From: Gleimia hominis
GTDB lineage: Bacteria; Actinomycetota; Actinomycetes; Actinomycetales; Actinomycetaceae
Assembly (NCBI RefSeq): GCF_032085515.1
Contig: NZ_JASXSX010000001.1
Coordinates: 1,544,864-1,608,863 of the forward strand
Length of the DNA: 64,000 nucleotides
Direction of reading: 5' to 3'
In this document: piece by piece, positions 9,311-17,475 of the stretch
Position numbering within the stretch: position 1 is the stretch's first letter
How the letters are laid out: each line of letters begins with the position of its first letter
Made by a program: the position numbers and the translations under genes
Notes under the pieces: model-generated
The model's input: only the letters and a program-made list of their open reading frames with translations
Databases searched by the model: none
What the model was told of the DNA's origin: nothing

Positions 9311-10579
9311 TCAGATTTTGCGTAAACTCGTCACAATTTCAACATGATGCGTTTGCGGAAATAGGTCTAATGCCTCAAAGTGATCCACCGCGTAGCCGCG
9401 CGAAATCAGATTGTGAATATCGCGCGCACCCGCCGCCGGATCGCACGACACCAACACGATGCGCGCCGGAGCAATGCTTGCCAAAGCGGCGGTAACCTCG
9501 CGTCCCGCACCTGTGCGCGGCGGATCCAGCACTACCAAGTCGGGACGCTGCTCCAACTCAGACCAGGCGCGCAGCACGCTACGGCCATCTACCCGTCCGC
9601 TTCGCAGGTCCATGGGCGTGTCCATCCCCCGCAGGTTGTAGCGCGCATCCATAACCGCTTGCTTCCCACCTTCCAAAGAAGCGAACCGCCCGTATTGCCC
9701 CACGGCGTTGGCCAGGAAATAGCTCAGCAGACCCGCGCCCGAATACAGCTCCAGGACAACCTCGCCGGGCTGGGGCTTCGTCGCCTCCATGACGGCGTGC
9801 ACGAGGTCGTGGGGCGCCGCCCGGTGCGCTTGCCAGAACCCGTTCACGTGCACGTCAAAGAAGGTTTCGTGGTCGTGGTACTTAACCTTCCAGGTCGCCA
9901 CCGGCTGGACGCGCCGCCCCTGGGCGTTGAACACCTGTTTTCCAATGGCAACGCGTCTCCCGCCCGCGTTTGGCGCCACCGCGCGCACGCGTTTGCTGAT
10001 GCGGTAGCGTTCCCGCCATTTCGGATCCGTAAAGAGCCCCAGGTCGAGCAGTGCTTCGTCCGCGAGCGGCATGGTTTCTATTGGGACGAGTTCGTTAGTT
10101 CCTTCGCGGCTCATCGCCAGTTGTTTGTCGCGCGTCACGTCGAAATCTACGCGGGTGCGGCGGTGTAGTGCGAGCCCGGTTTCGTCTCCGGTTGCCGCTT
10201 TCACGGCGAGTTTTCCATTCGGCAGGATGTTTTGAATATGCTTGAGGGTTTTTGGGCCCCCGATGCGTTGCAGCTGGTCGGTGATTACCGCGGATTTCCA
10301 TTGCCGTTGGGCCGGTTCGGTGACGTGTCCAAGGTCGGCGCCACCAACCTGTTCGGCGTGGGCTTCAGGCCAGATGTGCGGGCGCCGGTCCGGGCTTGCT
10401 TTGTGAATGTTCACGGCCCTTGCGAATGCTATTTTTGAGCGTTCTTGGGTCACTTCCGCGTCTACTACTTCGCCTGGGAGCGTGTCGCTTACGAACACGG
10501 TTCGCCCGTCTGGCGTGTGCGTTATGCAGGTGCCGCCGTGTGCGGGGCGGAGGATTTCTAGGTTGGTTAGTAGTGTCAT
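9311..10579 (-). CDS. TrmA/RumA-family SAM-dependent RNA (uracil-C5) methyltransferase
   Basis: A 422-residue class I methyltransferase of the RNA m5U family. An N-terminal OB-like/TRAM region (about residues 5-60) precedes a central insertion and the Rossmann domain. The SAM motif is VVLELYSGAGLLS, followed by VVLDPPRTGAG and the catalytic VLVSCDPAAGARD, whose Cys forms the covalent adduct with the uracil. The iron-sulfur cysteines of RlmD-type enzymes are not obvious in the N-terminal part. Whether the substrate is tRNA or rRNA cannot be told. It starts two bases after the APC permease stop, so the two genes are probably co-transcribed, as in Rv2689c-Rv2690c. Confidence 0.9.
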   Translation of the reverse strand: MTLLTNLEILRPAHGGTCITHTPDGRTVFVSDTLPGEVVDAEVTQERSKIAFARAVNIHKASPDRRPHIWPEAHAEQVGGADLGHVTEPAQRQWKSAVITDQLQRIGGPKTLKHIQNILPNGKLAVKAATGDETGLALHRRTRVDFDVTRDKQLAMSREGTNELVPIETMPLADEALLDLGLFTDPKWRERYRISKRVRAVAPNAGGRRVAIGKQVFNAQGRRVQPVATWKVKYHDHETFFDVHVNGFWQAHRAAPHDLVHAVMEATKPQPGEVVLELYSGAGLLSYFLANAVGQYGRFASLEGGKQAVMDARYNLRGMDTPMDLRSGRVDGRSVLRAWSELEQRPDLVVLDPPRTGAGREVTAALASIAPARIVLVSCDPAAGARDIHNLISRGYAVDHFEALDLFPQTHHVEIVTSLRKI

Positions 10580-10581
10580 GG

Positions 10582-12441
10582 TTACGATTCCTTACCGTTT
10601 GTTTTCCACGTGATGGTACTGACGACCACTCCGGGTTCGCGCATTAGTATTCGCCTGAGGTACCGGTTTTGTCGGTTGTAGGTGCGGGTGCGCAGCCGGG
10701 TGCGCAGCTGCGCGTGGGGGACGACAACGTTAACGAGTTGCCCTGGGTGGCCCGCGCGGATGCGGCGGACGTGGTCGATGAAGGCGTGTGCGGAGCGGGT
10801 ACCGGAAGCCGCTAGAAGCGTGAGGTCGATGTCGCTGCGACCTTGTTGCCACGCCTCGTACGTGTCTTCCAGGTCGGTTCCCCCTTCGTCTACGTGCACG
10901 TATTCCACGCGGTATGGGCGCATTGCGGCGGTGAGTTTTGCGGCGTGGATGGTGGCTGGTCCGAAGTCGGGGGCGGCGATTAGGGCGTGGATGCGTCCCG
11001 CGTGTTCACCCAGTGGCACTGGGGATTCGCTTGCGTGCACTCGTTCGTTCACGTCGTAGCGGCGAAAGAGGTACAGGATCACGTATGCGATTGCGAGTAG
11101 CCCCACGGCTATCCACGCACCGTTAACCGCGTCGGCTACTACGGTGGCTACGAGTGCTACCAGTGAGGTCAGTAGCCCGGCGAACGCTCCTATGCGGGCT
11201 CGTTTCATAACTCTCCTCTCGTGAGGGTGGCCTTCTAGACGCAGGTTTGTTTTCCAGTGCTTCACCGATGCCCACCGCGTGAGGGCATATGAGACGAATC
11301 CGGGGAGTACGACCAGCGGGACAATGGCGTGTACCTGTCCGCTAAAGCCAATGAGGATGATTGCGGCGACGGCGGTGTATACCAGTGGGATCAGGCCGGT
11401 GTCTCGCATGTCGCGCGAAGCGTTTTCTGGAAGCAGGTGAGCGTGGGAGAGTTCGTCCACCAAGTCGGTGGCACCGTCCACGAGGCTGCGAGCGGCGGTG
11501 AGTGCTGCGAGGGCGAGTGCAAAGGCGAAAATGCTTATTTGCCATTCGGGTACGCTGATGGCTCGCAGAGCGCCGATGAGTGCACCGGAGTCTGGCACTA
11601 GGTAGTGCGAGTCTACGTCTGCGATGCCAAATGCCACGCCGATTAATAGCAGGCTGATTGCGATTGCGCACACGCTGATGAACACGCCCGCGTTGTAGGC
11701 TCTGGGGCGGGCGAAGCTGCGCAGGTCGCTGGTTAGATGGCGCAGGAAAACCGCGGGTGAGAGGCAGATAGCAAAGCATGACAGGAGTGCGAGTGGGATC
11801 GTTGCCGTGTCTTGCGCGGACACGGCTGCGCGCACCCGTTCGAGGGATTCGGACGGCGCCCCGGCGAACACGGGAGCCACGTTCATTGCAATCATGCCGT
11901 AGAACACCATGAGGGCGAACGCGATTATCGCAATCGCGGCGGCTAACCGGTAGTTGCGAGTGGTGCGCAAAGAGGCGGTAATAGCTACCGCGATAGCTAT
12001 GAACAGGGCGATTGGCACTCGCATTGGAGCGGCCGCGGGGACGGCGGTGACGACCGCGAGCGCACCGGTGGCCGCTACCAGGGCGAACGCGGCCGCGTGT
12101 TCAACTAGGAGGGCGCCGGCATTCAGCACTGCCCACCGGTGTCCGAGAGTGTCGGAGGTGAATGCGAAGTCACCGGTGTGGCGCGAACGCGCGCGGTAAA
12201 TACCGGTTGCCGAATACGCCATGATGATCACGAACGGCATAGCAAAAATCGTCATCCACAACGCCCCGGGGATCGCCAAGTACCCGAGGGGCTGCAGGAC
12301 ATTCAAGGTGGCGTTCGCGTGCCAGAGCGGAATTATTAGGAGCATGCTGGTGGTTGCGCTTGCTCGCGCCACGTTTGCCAGTGGCCGAGTGTGGGAGGCG
12401 CGCGTGCGGGCCAGCGTGTTGATGCTCGAGGATTTCGCCAT
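10582..12441 (-). CDS. APC-superfamily permease with soluble C-terminal domain
   Basis: A 619-residue membrane protein with about 12 hydrophobic segments between residues 30 and 470 and a hydrophilic C-terminal domain of roughly 140 residues. It resembles the Rv2690c-type amino acid/polyamine permease that sits between ceoB and the TrmA-type methylase in Actinobacteria. The substrate is unknown. The C-terminal domain, with stretches such as RIHALIAAPDFGPATIHAAK, may be nucleotide-binding, by analogy with the USP-like domains attached to some APC transporters; this is inference. It is divergent from the TrkA pair across an 81-base gap and forms an operon with the downstream methylase. Confidence 0.8.
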   Translation of the reverse strand: MAKSSSINTLARTRASHTRPLANVARASATTSMLLIIPLWHANATLNVLQPLGYLAIPGALWMTIFAMPFVIIMAYSATGIYRARSRHTGDFAFTSDTLGHRWAVLNAGALLVEHAAAFALVAATGALAVVTAVPAAAPMRVPIALFIAIAVAITASLRTTRNYRLAAAIAIIAFALMVFYGMIAMNVAPVFAGAPSESLERVRAAVSAQDTATIPLALLSCFAICLSPAVFLRHLTSDLRSFARPRAYNAGVFISVCAIAISLLLIGVAFGIADVDSHYLVPDSGALIGALRAISVPEWQISIFAFALALAALTAARSLVDGATDLVDELSHAHLLPENASRDMRDTGLIPLVYTAVAAIILIGFSGQVHAIVPLVVLPGFVSYALTRWASVKHWKTNLRLEGHPHERRVMKRARIGAFAGLLTSLVALVATVVADAVNGAWIAVGLLAIAYVILYLFRRYDVNERVHASESPVPLGEHAGRIHALIAAPDFGPATIHAAKLTAAMRPYRVEYVHVDEGGTDLEDTYEAWQQGRSDIDLTLLAASGTRSAHAFIDHVRRIRAGHPGQLVNVVVPHAQLRTRLRTRTYNRQNRYLRRILMREPGVVVSTITWKTNGKES

Positions 12442-12522
12442 GATGCCACTAGTTTAGCCGCTCAGAAGGGGGAAGACACGCGTCCCTTACCCGTGTGGAT
12501 TCAAAGTTGGTATTTTAGAGGT

Positions 12523-13188
12523 GTGCATTTTGTAGTTATGGGAGCCGGACGCGTGGGCACCACGCTTGCGACGCTGCTGGATGAGCGCGGGCACTCCGTG
12601 GCTATTATTGACCAGAATCCGGATGCGTTCCGCCGCCTGGATCCCACGTTCAACGGCCGGCGGGTGACCGGCGTTGGGTTTGATCGCGACACGCTACGCC
12701 AGGCGGGGATCGAAGATGCGTACGCGTTCGCAGCGGTTTCTAATGGGGATAATTCGAATATTATTGCCGCTCGCGTGGTGCGAGAAACGTTTGGGATCGA
12801 CCGGGTGGTAGCCCGGATTTACGATCCGTCGCGGGCCGCGGTGTACGAACGCATGGGGATCCCCACGGTGCCGACGGTGCGGCGTACCACGGAGGCTGTG
12901 TTGCGGTGGATGATGCCGCCGGACGCGTGGGTTGAATGGGTGAATGCGGACGGGCAGGTGTCGCTCGTGCGAGCTCGTCCCACAGCGGCGTGGTACGGGT
13001 TGGATTTTGCGCAGATTGAGAAGCTCGTTGGCCACCGGTTAGCGTTCCTCTCTAGGCTTGGCAGTATGCGGGTTGCGGATCCGAAAGATATCCTCCAGGA
13101 GCACGACGAACTAGTTTTTGCGATGGCGGGTACCGATTCAGTTCCGGTGCGTGAAGTGCTTACCCGCGACCCTCAGGAGCTGACGTAG
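12523..13188 (+). CDS. trkA: TrkA-family K+ uptake regulatory protein (first copy, CeoB-like)
   Basis: A 221-residue RCK-type regulator of Trk/Ktr potassium transport. It has an N-terminal Rossmann fold with the NAD motif GAGRVGTTLA and an acidic residue at the end of beta-2 (IIDQNPDAF), then a C-terminal RCK_C domain. The reading frame is open further upstream, but translation most likely starts at GTG 12523, which gives the canonical start HFVVMGAGRVG. It is followed after two bases by a second trkA, an arrangement like M. tuberculosis ceoB-ceoC. The membrane subunit TrkH/TrkG is not in the window, so the pair probably acts on a transporter encoded elsewhere. Confidence 0.92.
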   Translation: MHFVVMGAGRVGTTLATLLDERGHSVAIIDQNPDAFRRLDPTFNGRRVTGVGFDRDTLRQAGIEDAYAFAAVSNGDNSNIIAARVVRETFGIDRVVARIYDPSRAAVYERMGIPTVPTVRRTTEAVLRWMMPPDAWVEWVNADGQVSLVRARPTAAWYGLDFAQIEKLVGHRLAFLSRLGSMRVADPKDILQEHDELVFAMAGTDSVPVREVLTRDPQELT

Positions 13189-13190
13189 AC

Positions 13191-13874
13191 ATGCAGATTG
13201 TGATTGCTGGCGCGGGTTCAGTTGGCCGCTCCATCGCCCGGGAGCTGTTAGCGAAGGATCATGAGGTCACGCTAATTGACCGCCTTCCAGACCAGATGCG
13301 GGTGGCTAGTGTTGCGCAGGCAGATTGGATTTTGGCGGACGCGTGTTCGCCTGAGGCACTGACGGAAGCGCATGCGGATTCGTGCGACGTGATGGTGGCT
13401 GCAACGGGCGATGACAAGTCGAACCTCGTGATTTCTTTGCTCGCAAAATCTGAGTTCGGAGTTCCGCGCGTGGTGGCGCGGGTGAATAATCCGAAGAACG
13501 AGTGGATGTTTAACGACACGTGGGGTGTGGACGTGCCCGTGTCAACTCCCCGGGTGATGACTGCGCTGGTGGAAGAAGCGGTGTCTGTGGGTGCGTTGGT
13601 TCGCTTATTTGAATTTAATGAGGCGGGAGCGGCCCTGTTTGCGTACACGCTGCCGAGTGACAGTGCGGCAAGTGGCCGCCGGGTTGACGAACTTAACCTT
13701 CCGGGGGACGCGCGGGTGCTGACGTTGCTGCGAGATGATATTCCGGTTGATCTACCCGCTGATATTAAACTCAAACCCGGGGATGAACTGGTGCTCTTGC
13801 TGTACTCCCCCGTGCCCGATCTGCAGCGTGAGGTGGAGGTAGCGCTCGGTGCGATCCCCTCGGAAGAGGGCTAG
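13191..13874 (+). CDS. trkA: TrkA-family K+ uptake regulatory protein (second copy, CeoC-like)
   Basis: A 227-residue paralogue of the preceding gene. The N-terminal Rossmann motif is GAGSVGRSIARELL, followed by VTLIDRLPDQM as the NAD ribose-binding segment, and the C-terminal half matches an RCK_C ligand-binding domain ending in PGDELVLLL. It is probably translated together with the first trkA (two-base gap). The two subunits probably form a hetero-oligomeric gating ring on a Trk potassium channel, as inferred from family knowledge. A short gap of 38 bases separates it from the convergent DUF3159 gene. Confidence 0.92.
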   Translation: MQIVIAGAGSVGRSIARELLAKDHEVTLIDRLPDQMRVASVAQADWILADACSPEALTEAHADSCDVMVAATGDDKSNLVISLLAKSEFGVPRVVARVNNPKNEWMFNDTWGVDVPVSTPRVMTALVEEAVSVGALVRLFEFNEAGAALFAYTLPSDSAASGRRVDELNLPGDARVLTLLRDDIPVDLPADIKLKPGDELVLLLYSPVPDLQREVEVALGAIPSEEG

Positions 13875-13912
13875 CAGTTTACCGCGGAAGAAAGCTAGCG
13901 GACTGGGGGCGG

Positions 13913-14599
13913 TTACTGTCTCGGGGAGTCAGCGCTCTTGGCGGCGACCTGTTGCGCCGGGGTTTTCCACGCCCTCAAGAACGCCCACGTGGCCCACGCG
14001 CACAAAATAAACGGGGGTAGGCCAACAGCGAGTTTCACGACGCCCAAGGCAACTAGCTGCCCACTGAGCCACAGTGGTAGTTGTGCGGCAAGGCGGAAGG
14101 CAAACAGGGCGAACCACATCCAAGACAGGTACAGGCCCACGCGTGCCAACGGCCTGTACTGCGCGGTCCGCCACCAACGCGGTGGAAGTTGCCATACGTA
14201 GGTGAGGGCCCAGCAAACTATGGGCGTGCGCAACACGATGGTCAGCAGGATCGCCACCGCGTAGACGGCTGCGGTGATTAATCCGATGGCGTAGAAGTTC
14301 TCCCCCCGCCCGGACCACCATGCCCACACCACGCCCAGCATCACGCCGAATAAGCCCGAAAGCGAGTAGGTTACGGACTGGCGGGTGAGCAGCCGCACGC
14401 CAATCAGCCCGAGCGCGCACACGGCCGCGCAGATCAACGTGACTTTCAACTGTCCGGTAGCGATGTAGACCACTACGAACACCAGGCCCGGCAGAGTGGA
14501 TTCCACTACTCCGCGCCAGCCGCCGACCGAGCGCCACATGTTGAACTCGCCGCCGGCCAGTAGGTCACCGGCCGCGGACTGCACCTTGTTTTCGCTCAC
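13913..14599 (-). CDS. DUF3159 family membrane protein
   Basis: A 228-residue integral membrane protein with about six hydrophobic segments (roughly residues 30-50, 53-75, 80-95, 100-120, 150-175 and 185-210) and hydrophilic ends. It matches the DUF3159 family found in Actinobacteria directly after the OB-fold and DUF3710 genes (Rv2693c in M. tuberculosis). No enzymatic motif is visible and function is unknown. Its start overlaps the stop of the OB-fold gene by four bases, so it belongs to a DUF3710-OB-DUF3159 operon. Linkage to trkA across species hints at a membrane or ion role, but this is only contextual. Confidence 0.85.
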   Translation of the reverse strand: MSENKVQSAAGDLLAGGEFNMWRSVGGWRGVVESTLPGLVFVVVYIATGQLKVTLICAAVCALGLIGVRLLTRQSVTYSLSGLFGVMLGVVWAWWSGRGENFYAIGLITAAVYAVAILLTIVLRTPIVCWALTYVWQLPPRWWRTAQYRPLARVGLYLSWMWFALFAFRLAAQLPLWLSGQLVALGVVKLAVGLPPFILCAWATWAFLRAWKTPAQQVAAKSADSPRQ

Positions 14600-14883
14600 A
14601 GTTCACGCTCCGTGATCCGTTCATAACTGGGGTTTTGCATTATCATCTGGCGTTCAGACTGCGTTGGGAGCCCCTCAACTCGCAGCACACTTCCCACCGT
14701 TATATCCGGCACATTAGTGCGCCCCGACCAGGTGATGACCAACGTGCCCGTCGGGTCTTTCAAATACACGTATGCCTGCCGGTTCGTCCCCTGGGCGGGG
14801 AAGGTTATTGCCACCACGGTGCCGGCAACACTCACGTGTTCGCGCGGCACAATGTCTCTGATGTGGGCGCGCGCTGTTCCCAC
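14596..14883 (-). CDS. OB-fold nucleic acid binding domain protein
   Basis: A 95-residue protein made of one OB-fold, in which the beta strands VSVAGTVVAITFPAQ, AYVYLKDPTGTLVITW and VGSVLRVEGLP can be followed. It corresponds to the small OB-fold proteins (Rv2694c-like) between DUF3710 and DUF3159 in Actinobacteria. The fold resembles the N-terminal domain of RecG or aminoacyl-tRNA synthetases, so nucleic acid binding is likely but the target is unknown. It lies two bases after the DUF3710 stop and overlaps the DUF3159 start by four bases, so co-translation is expected. Confidence 0.85.
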   Translation of the reverse strand: MGTARAHIRDIVPREHVSVAGTVVAITFPAQGTNRQAYVYLKDPTGTLVITWSGRTNVPDITVGSVLRVEGLPTQSERQMIMQNPSYERITEREL

Positions 14884-14885
14884 CG

Positions 14886-15551
14886 CTACTGCGCTTTCGG
14901 AAGTTGCAGCGGCAAGATCGACATGGGTGGGCGCGGCTCGTCGTCGCGACGCACAATCAGGTTATTCAGCAGCGGCTCCACTTCGCGCATCGCAGCTTCT
15001 TCATATGCGGCGGGGCCCAGCACGTCGACGCGGAGGAACCAGCGGGGCCCTTCAATCCCAATCACCCGAGAGATTGACGTGCCCACACCCCCATCTTCGT
15101 TACGTACAGGCGCTTTAACTTGCAGTTCGGTTCCCCACGGGCCATCTATTTCACGCACCCGAACGCCCTGCTCTTTGAGTTGCTCACTCATTTCCACCCT
15201 CAGGTTGTCCCACACCCCTCCGCTGCGCGGCGCCGCAGCGGCCAGTAATTGTACGGCGGAGGCACCTAGGACAACTCCCAGGTGGGTGATTAGATTCTCA
15301 TCCCCCGTCCCTTTAATGGCCTGCAACTGCATTCCCGCGATCGCGGGCACGAGTATGGGCCCGAAGTCTAAGTGGGATTCGCTAATTTCCTGCACTTGCG
15401 AGATATCCCGCGGCCCGGCCTGCTGTGACTGCTCAGTGGCCGCAGGTGAATCCGCGCGCTGCGCCGACTCCTCCTCAAGCCCTTTCGCATCCGCAGCACT
15501 GTGTGACTGCTGGTGTGTCGGCCGGTGTTTCTTCCGGCGGAAAAACCCCAT
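14886..15551 (-). CDS. DUF3710 family protein
   Basis: A 221-residue soluble protein. The first 50 residues are charged and probably disordered, beginning with a basic stretch (FRRKKHRPTH) followed by an acidic, Gln/Ala-rich linker. The conserved DUF3710 core runs from about residue 58 (LDFGPILVPAIAGMQLQ) to about 205, with the typical GPRWFLRVDVLGPAA segment. Function is unknown. In most Actinobacteria the neighbouring upstream gene is dut (dUTPase), but here only 56 bases separate DUF3710 from DUF4193 and no dut is present. Confidence 0.88.
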   Translation of the reverse strand: MGFFRRKKHRPTHQQSHSAADAKGLEEESAQRADSPAATEQSQQAGPRDISQVQEISESHLDFGPILVPAIAGMQLQAIKGTGDENLITHLGVVLGASAVQLLAAAAPRSGGVWDNLRVEMSEQLKEQGVRVREIDGPWGTELQVKAPVRNEDGGVGTSISRVIGIEGPRWFLRVDVLGPAAYEEAAMREVEPLLNNLIVRRDDEPRPPMSILPLQLPKAQ

Positions 15552-15607
15552 TCCAAATCGCCTCTTCTACGCTAGTAGCGGAACCACTCCATCATCTCAA
15601 GGTGTGG

Positions 15608-15907
15608 TCATTCCGCACAATCAGTGCACACCATGAGCCCGTCTTCCTCATACGCCAGTTGAGACCGGTGGTGTACCAGGAAGCACTCAGAACACGTGAA
15701 CTCGTCGTCTTGACGCGGCACAACCTGCACCGTCAATTCCTCGTTGGACAAGTCCGCGCCGGGCAGTTCAAAGTCCTCAGCCGCTTCATTCTCGTCCTCA
15801 TCCACGACATTCGAGCCCGTATCGTTACGACGGCTCTTCAATTCCTCAATGGAATCTTCCGAAACTTCATCGTCATTCTTGCGGGGGGCATCGTAATCTG
15901 TAGCCAT
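15608..15907 (-). CDS. DUF4193 family small acidic zinc-ribbon protein
   Basis: A 99-residue protein with an acidic first half and a C-terminal Cys4 motif, CSEC and CTDC, separated by about 20 residues, which should bind zinc. It matches DUF4193 (Rv2699c-like), an uncharacterised actinobacterial family encoded divergently from sepH. The small acidic zinc-ribbon architecture suggests interaction with a protein or RNA partner, but no function is known. The start is ATG 15907; 181 bases separate it from sepH, and this gap should hold both promoters. Confidence 0.88.
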   Translation of the reverse strand: MATDYDAPRKNDDEVSEDSIEELKSRRNDTGSNVVDEDENEAAEDFELPGADLSNEELTVQVVPRQDDEFTCSECFLVHHRSQLAYEEDGLMVCTDCAE

Positions 15908-16088
15908 CGTGTCCTCGTTCTTCCCAGCTGTGTATGCACACAGACGTTACTTTAGATAATAAGGTGTCGCGCCGGGATATTAACACCAAATAGTGTGTCA
16001 ATGCGAACGCTAAGGCGACACGCGCGCAGTGGAGAAAGTAAAATGGCTCTAATACTGGCATGCTTCACTATGGGGCAAGGGAGGTTGC

Positions 16089-17273
16089 ATGATTGAACTA
16101 GAACTGCTCGGTGCCAATTCCGACGGTACGCAGCTAGTTTTCACAGACGAAGGGGGTACGCGCTACACCGTACCTATTGATAACGCACTGAAAGCCACGA
16201 TTCGGCGAGAATCCATCCAGTTGGAGTCCATGCCTAAGCGTGGGGCGGGCCTGAGTCCGCGGCAGATTCAAGAACTGTTGCGCGCCGGAATGGAGCCCGA
16301 AGAGATTTCGTCTGAGTACAACGTGGATGTGGTGCGGATCAACCGGTTCCTCTCCCCGGTTCGGGCGGAGCAGAACTACATTATTTCGCGTGCCCTCCGC
16401 GGCCCGGTGGGTGGGGCTGATGACGCCCCGTCGCTACAGGATTTGTGCATCGACCGGCTCGCAACCCGCGGGGTTAGTGCCGCGTCGTTTGAATGGCGGG
16501 CCTACCGGCGCGGCGACCACCCGTGGGAACTTCAGTTACTATTCGTCCAGGATGCGCGCGAGAACCGGGCGACCTGGGAAGTAACCCCGATGGGCCGCGT
16601 GGTGCGGGCAATTGATGAGGAAGCGCATTGGCTTACCGAAACGGTTTCACCGGCGCAGGCCGCGCCGAACGTTGAACCGCTTCCCAGCCGCTCACACGCG
16701 TCTACCCGGCCGGGTGAGTCTGCGTCCGGTGAGGATGTGGAACAGATTCTAGACACCCTCACTGCCGCTCGCGGCAAGCGGATGGGAGTGGAGATTTATG
16801 AGGATGAGGATTCCCCTATCGCCCCTATTTTCGCGTTGAACGCGCCGGCTCAGGAGGATCCACCGCAGTTCCCAGATGAGGATGAGGAACCGGAGGACGA
16901 ACCCGCGACCGGGAAACGCACTGCAACTAGTAGCGGAAATTCCGCGGGTGATGATGCCGCTGCGGAAGACACCGCCACTTCACCTCGTGAAGCACACGCT
17001 CAGACGGGTGACTCCGCGTCCAAACGGGCAAACCGTCCGTCCCCATTACCGTCGCGGAGAGAGCGGGCAAAGCAACGTGCGCAGCACGCCGGTGAGGATG
17101 AGGCACGCTCGGACTCGCGTAGCGACGACCGGGGGGCGTCCCTACCCGGATTTGAAGGTATTGAACAGGAGGGGGCGAAGTCCGCAGATTCTGAGCGGCC
17201 CCCCAAACGGCGACGCAGTTCGAAACGCCGTTCGGTTCCCTCCTGGGACGAAATCGTGTTCGGCTCTAAGTAA
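16089..17273 (+). CDS. sepH: Septation protein SepH
   Basis: A 394-residue protein with the conserved N-terminal SepH (DUF3071) domain, residues 1-110, which includes a helix-turn-helix-like segment (LSPRQIQELLRAGMEPEEIS), a long acidic and Ser/Arg-rich disordered region, and the conserved tail RSVPSWDEIVFGSK. SepH binds FtsZ and promotes Z-ring assembly in Actinobacteria (established for Streptomyces and Mycobacterium). The start at ATG 16089 is supported by a GGGAGG ribosome binding site at about 16079-16084. It is divergent from DUF4193, as in other Actinobacteria, and is followed by a candidate terminator hairpin. Confidence 0.93.
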   Translation: MIELELLGANSDGTQLVFTDEGGTRYTVPIDNALKATIRRESIQLESMPKRGAGLSPRQIQELLRAGMEPEEISSEYNVDVVRINRFLSPVRAEQNYIISRALRGPVGGADDAPSLQDLCIDRLATRGVSAASFEWRAYRRGDHPWELQLLFVQDARENRATWEVTPMGRVVRAIDEEAHWLTETVSPAQAAPNVEPLPSRSHASTRPGESASGEDVEQILDTLTAARGKRMGVEIYEDEDSPIAPIFALNAPAQEDPPQFPDEDEEPEDEPATGKRTATSSGNSAGDDAAAEDTATSPREAHAQTGDSASKRANRPSPLPSRRERAKQRAQHAGEDEARSDSRSDDRGASLPGFEGIEQEGAKSADSERPPKRRRSSKRRSVPSWDEIVFGSK

Positions 17274-17294
17274 ACGCCGGTTTTCCCAGCTCGC

Positions 17295-17322
17295 GGCCGC
17301 TACCTCATCGCAGGTGGCGGCC
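17295..17322 (+). terminator. Candidate terminator hairpin after sepH
   Basis: An 11-bp stem with a six-base loop (GGCCGCTACCT at 17295-17305, AGGTGGCGGCC at 17312-17322, one G-T pair) begins 21 bases after the sepH stop codon. The following sequence contains ATTTTC but no long T tract, so termination strength is uncertain. It lies between convergent genes. Confidence 0.5.
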
Positions 17323-17475
17323 ACTAGCGTATTTTCGCACGCCTATTTGCTGCGCACGGACGTTAGTGTTTCGTTAGTGTTTCGCGCGCAAACGTCGCTT
17401 CGCCCCGGGTGCGTGTACCACCCATTTCCCCTGGGTGAGCGCCACCTAGCGCAAGCGCAGAATGCCACGCGGTAA

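Noticed and set aside
13929..14537. Alternative 202-residue frame on the same strand as DUF3159
   Set aside because: Its composition is Arg/Gly/His-biased and not membrane-like, while the overlapping frame has the six helices of DUF3159 and the conserved operon overlap.
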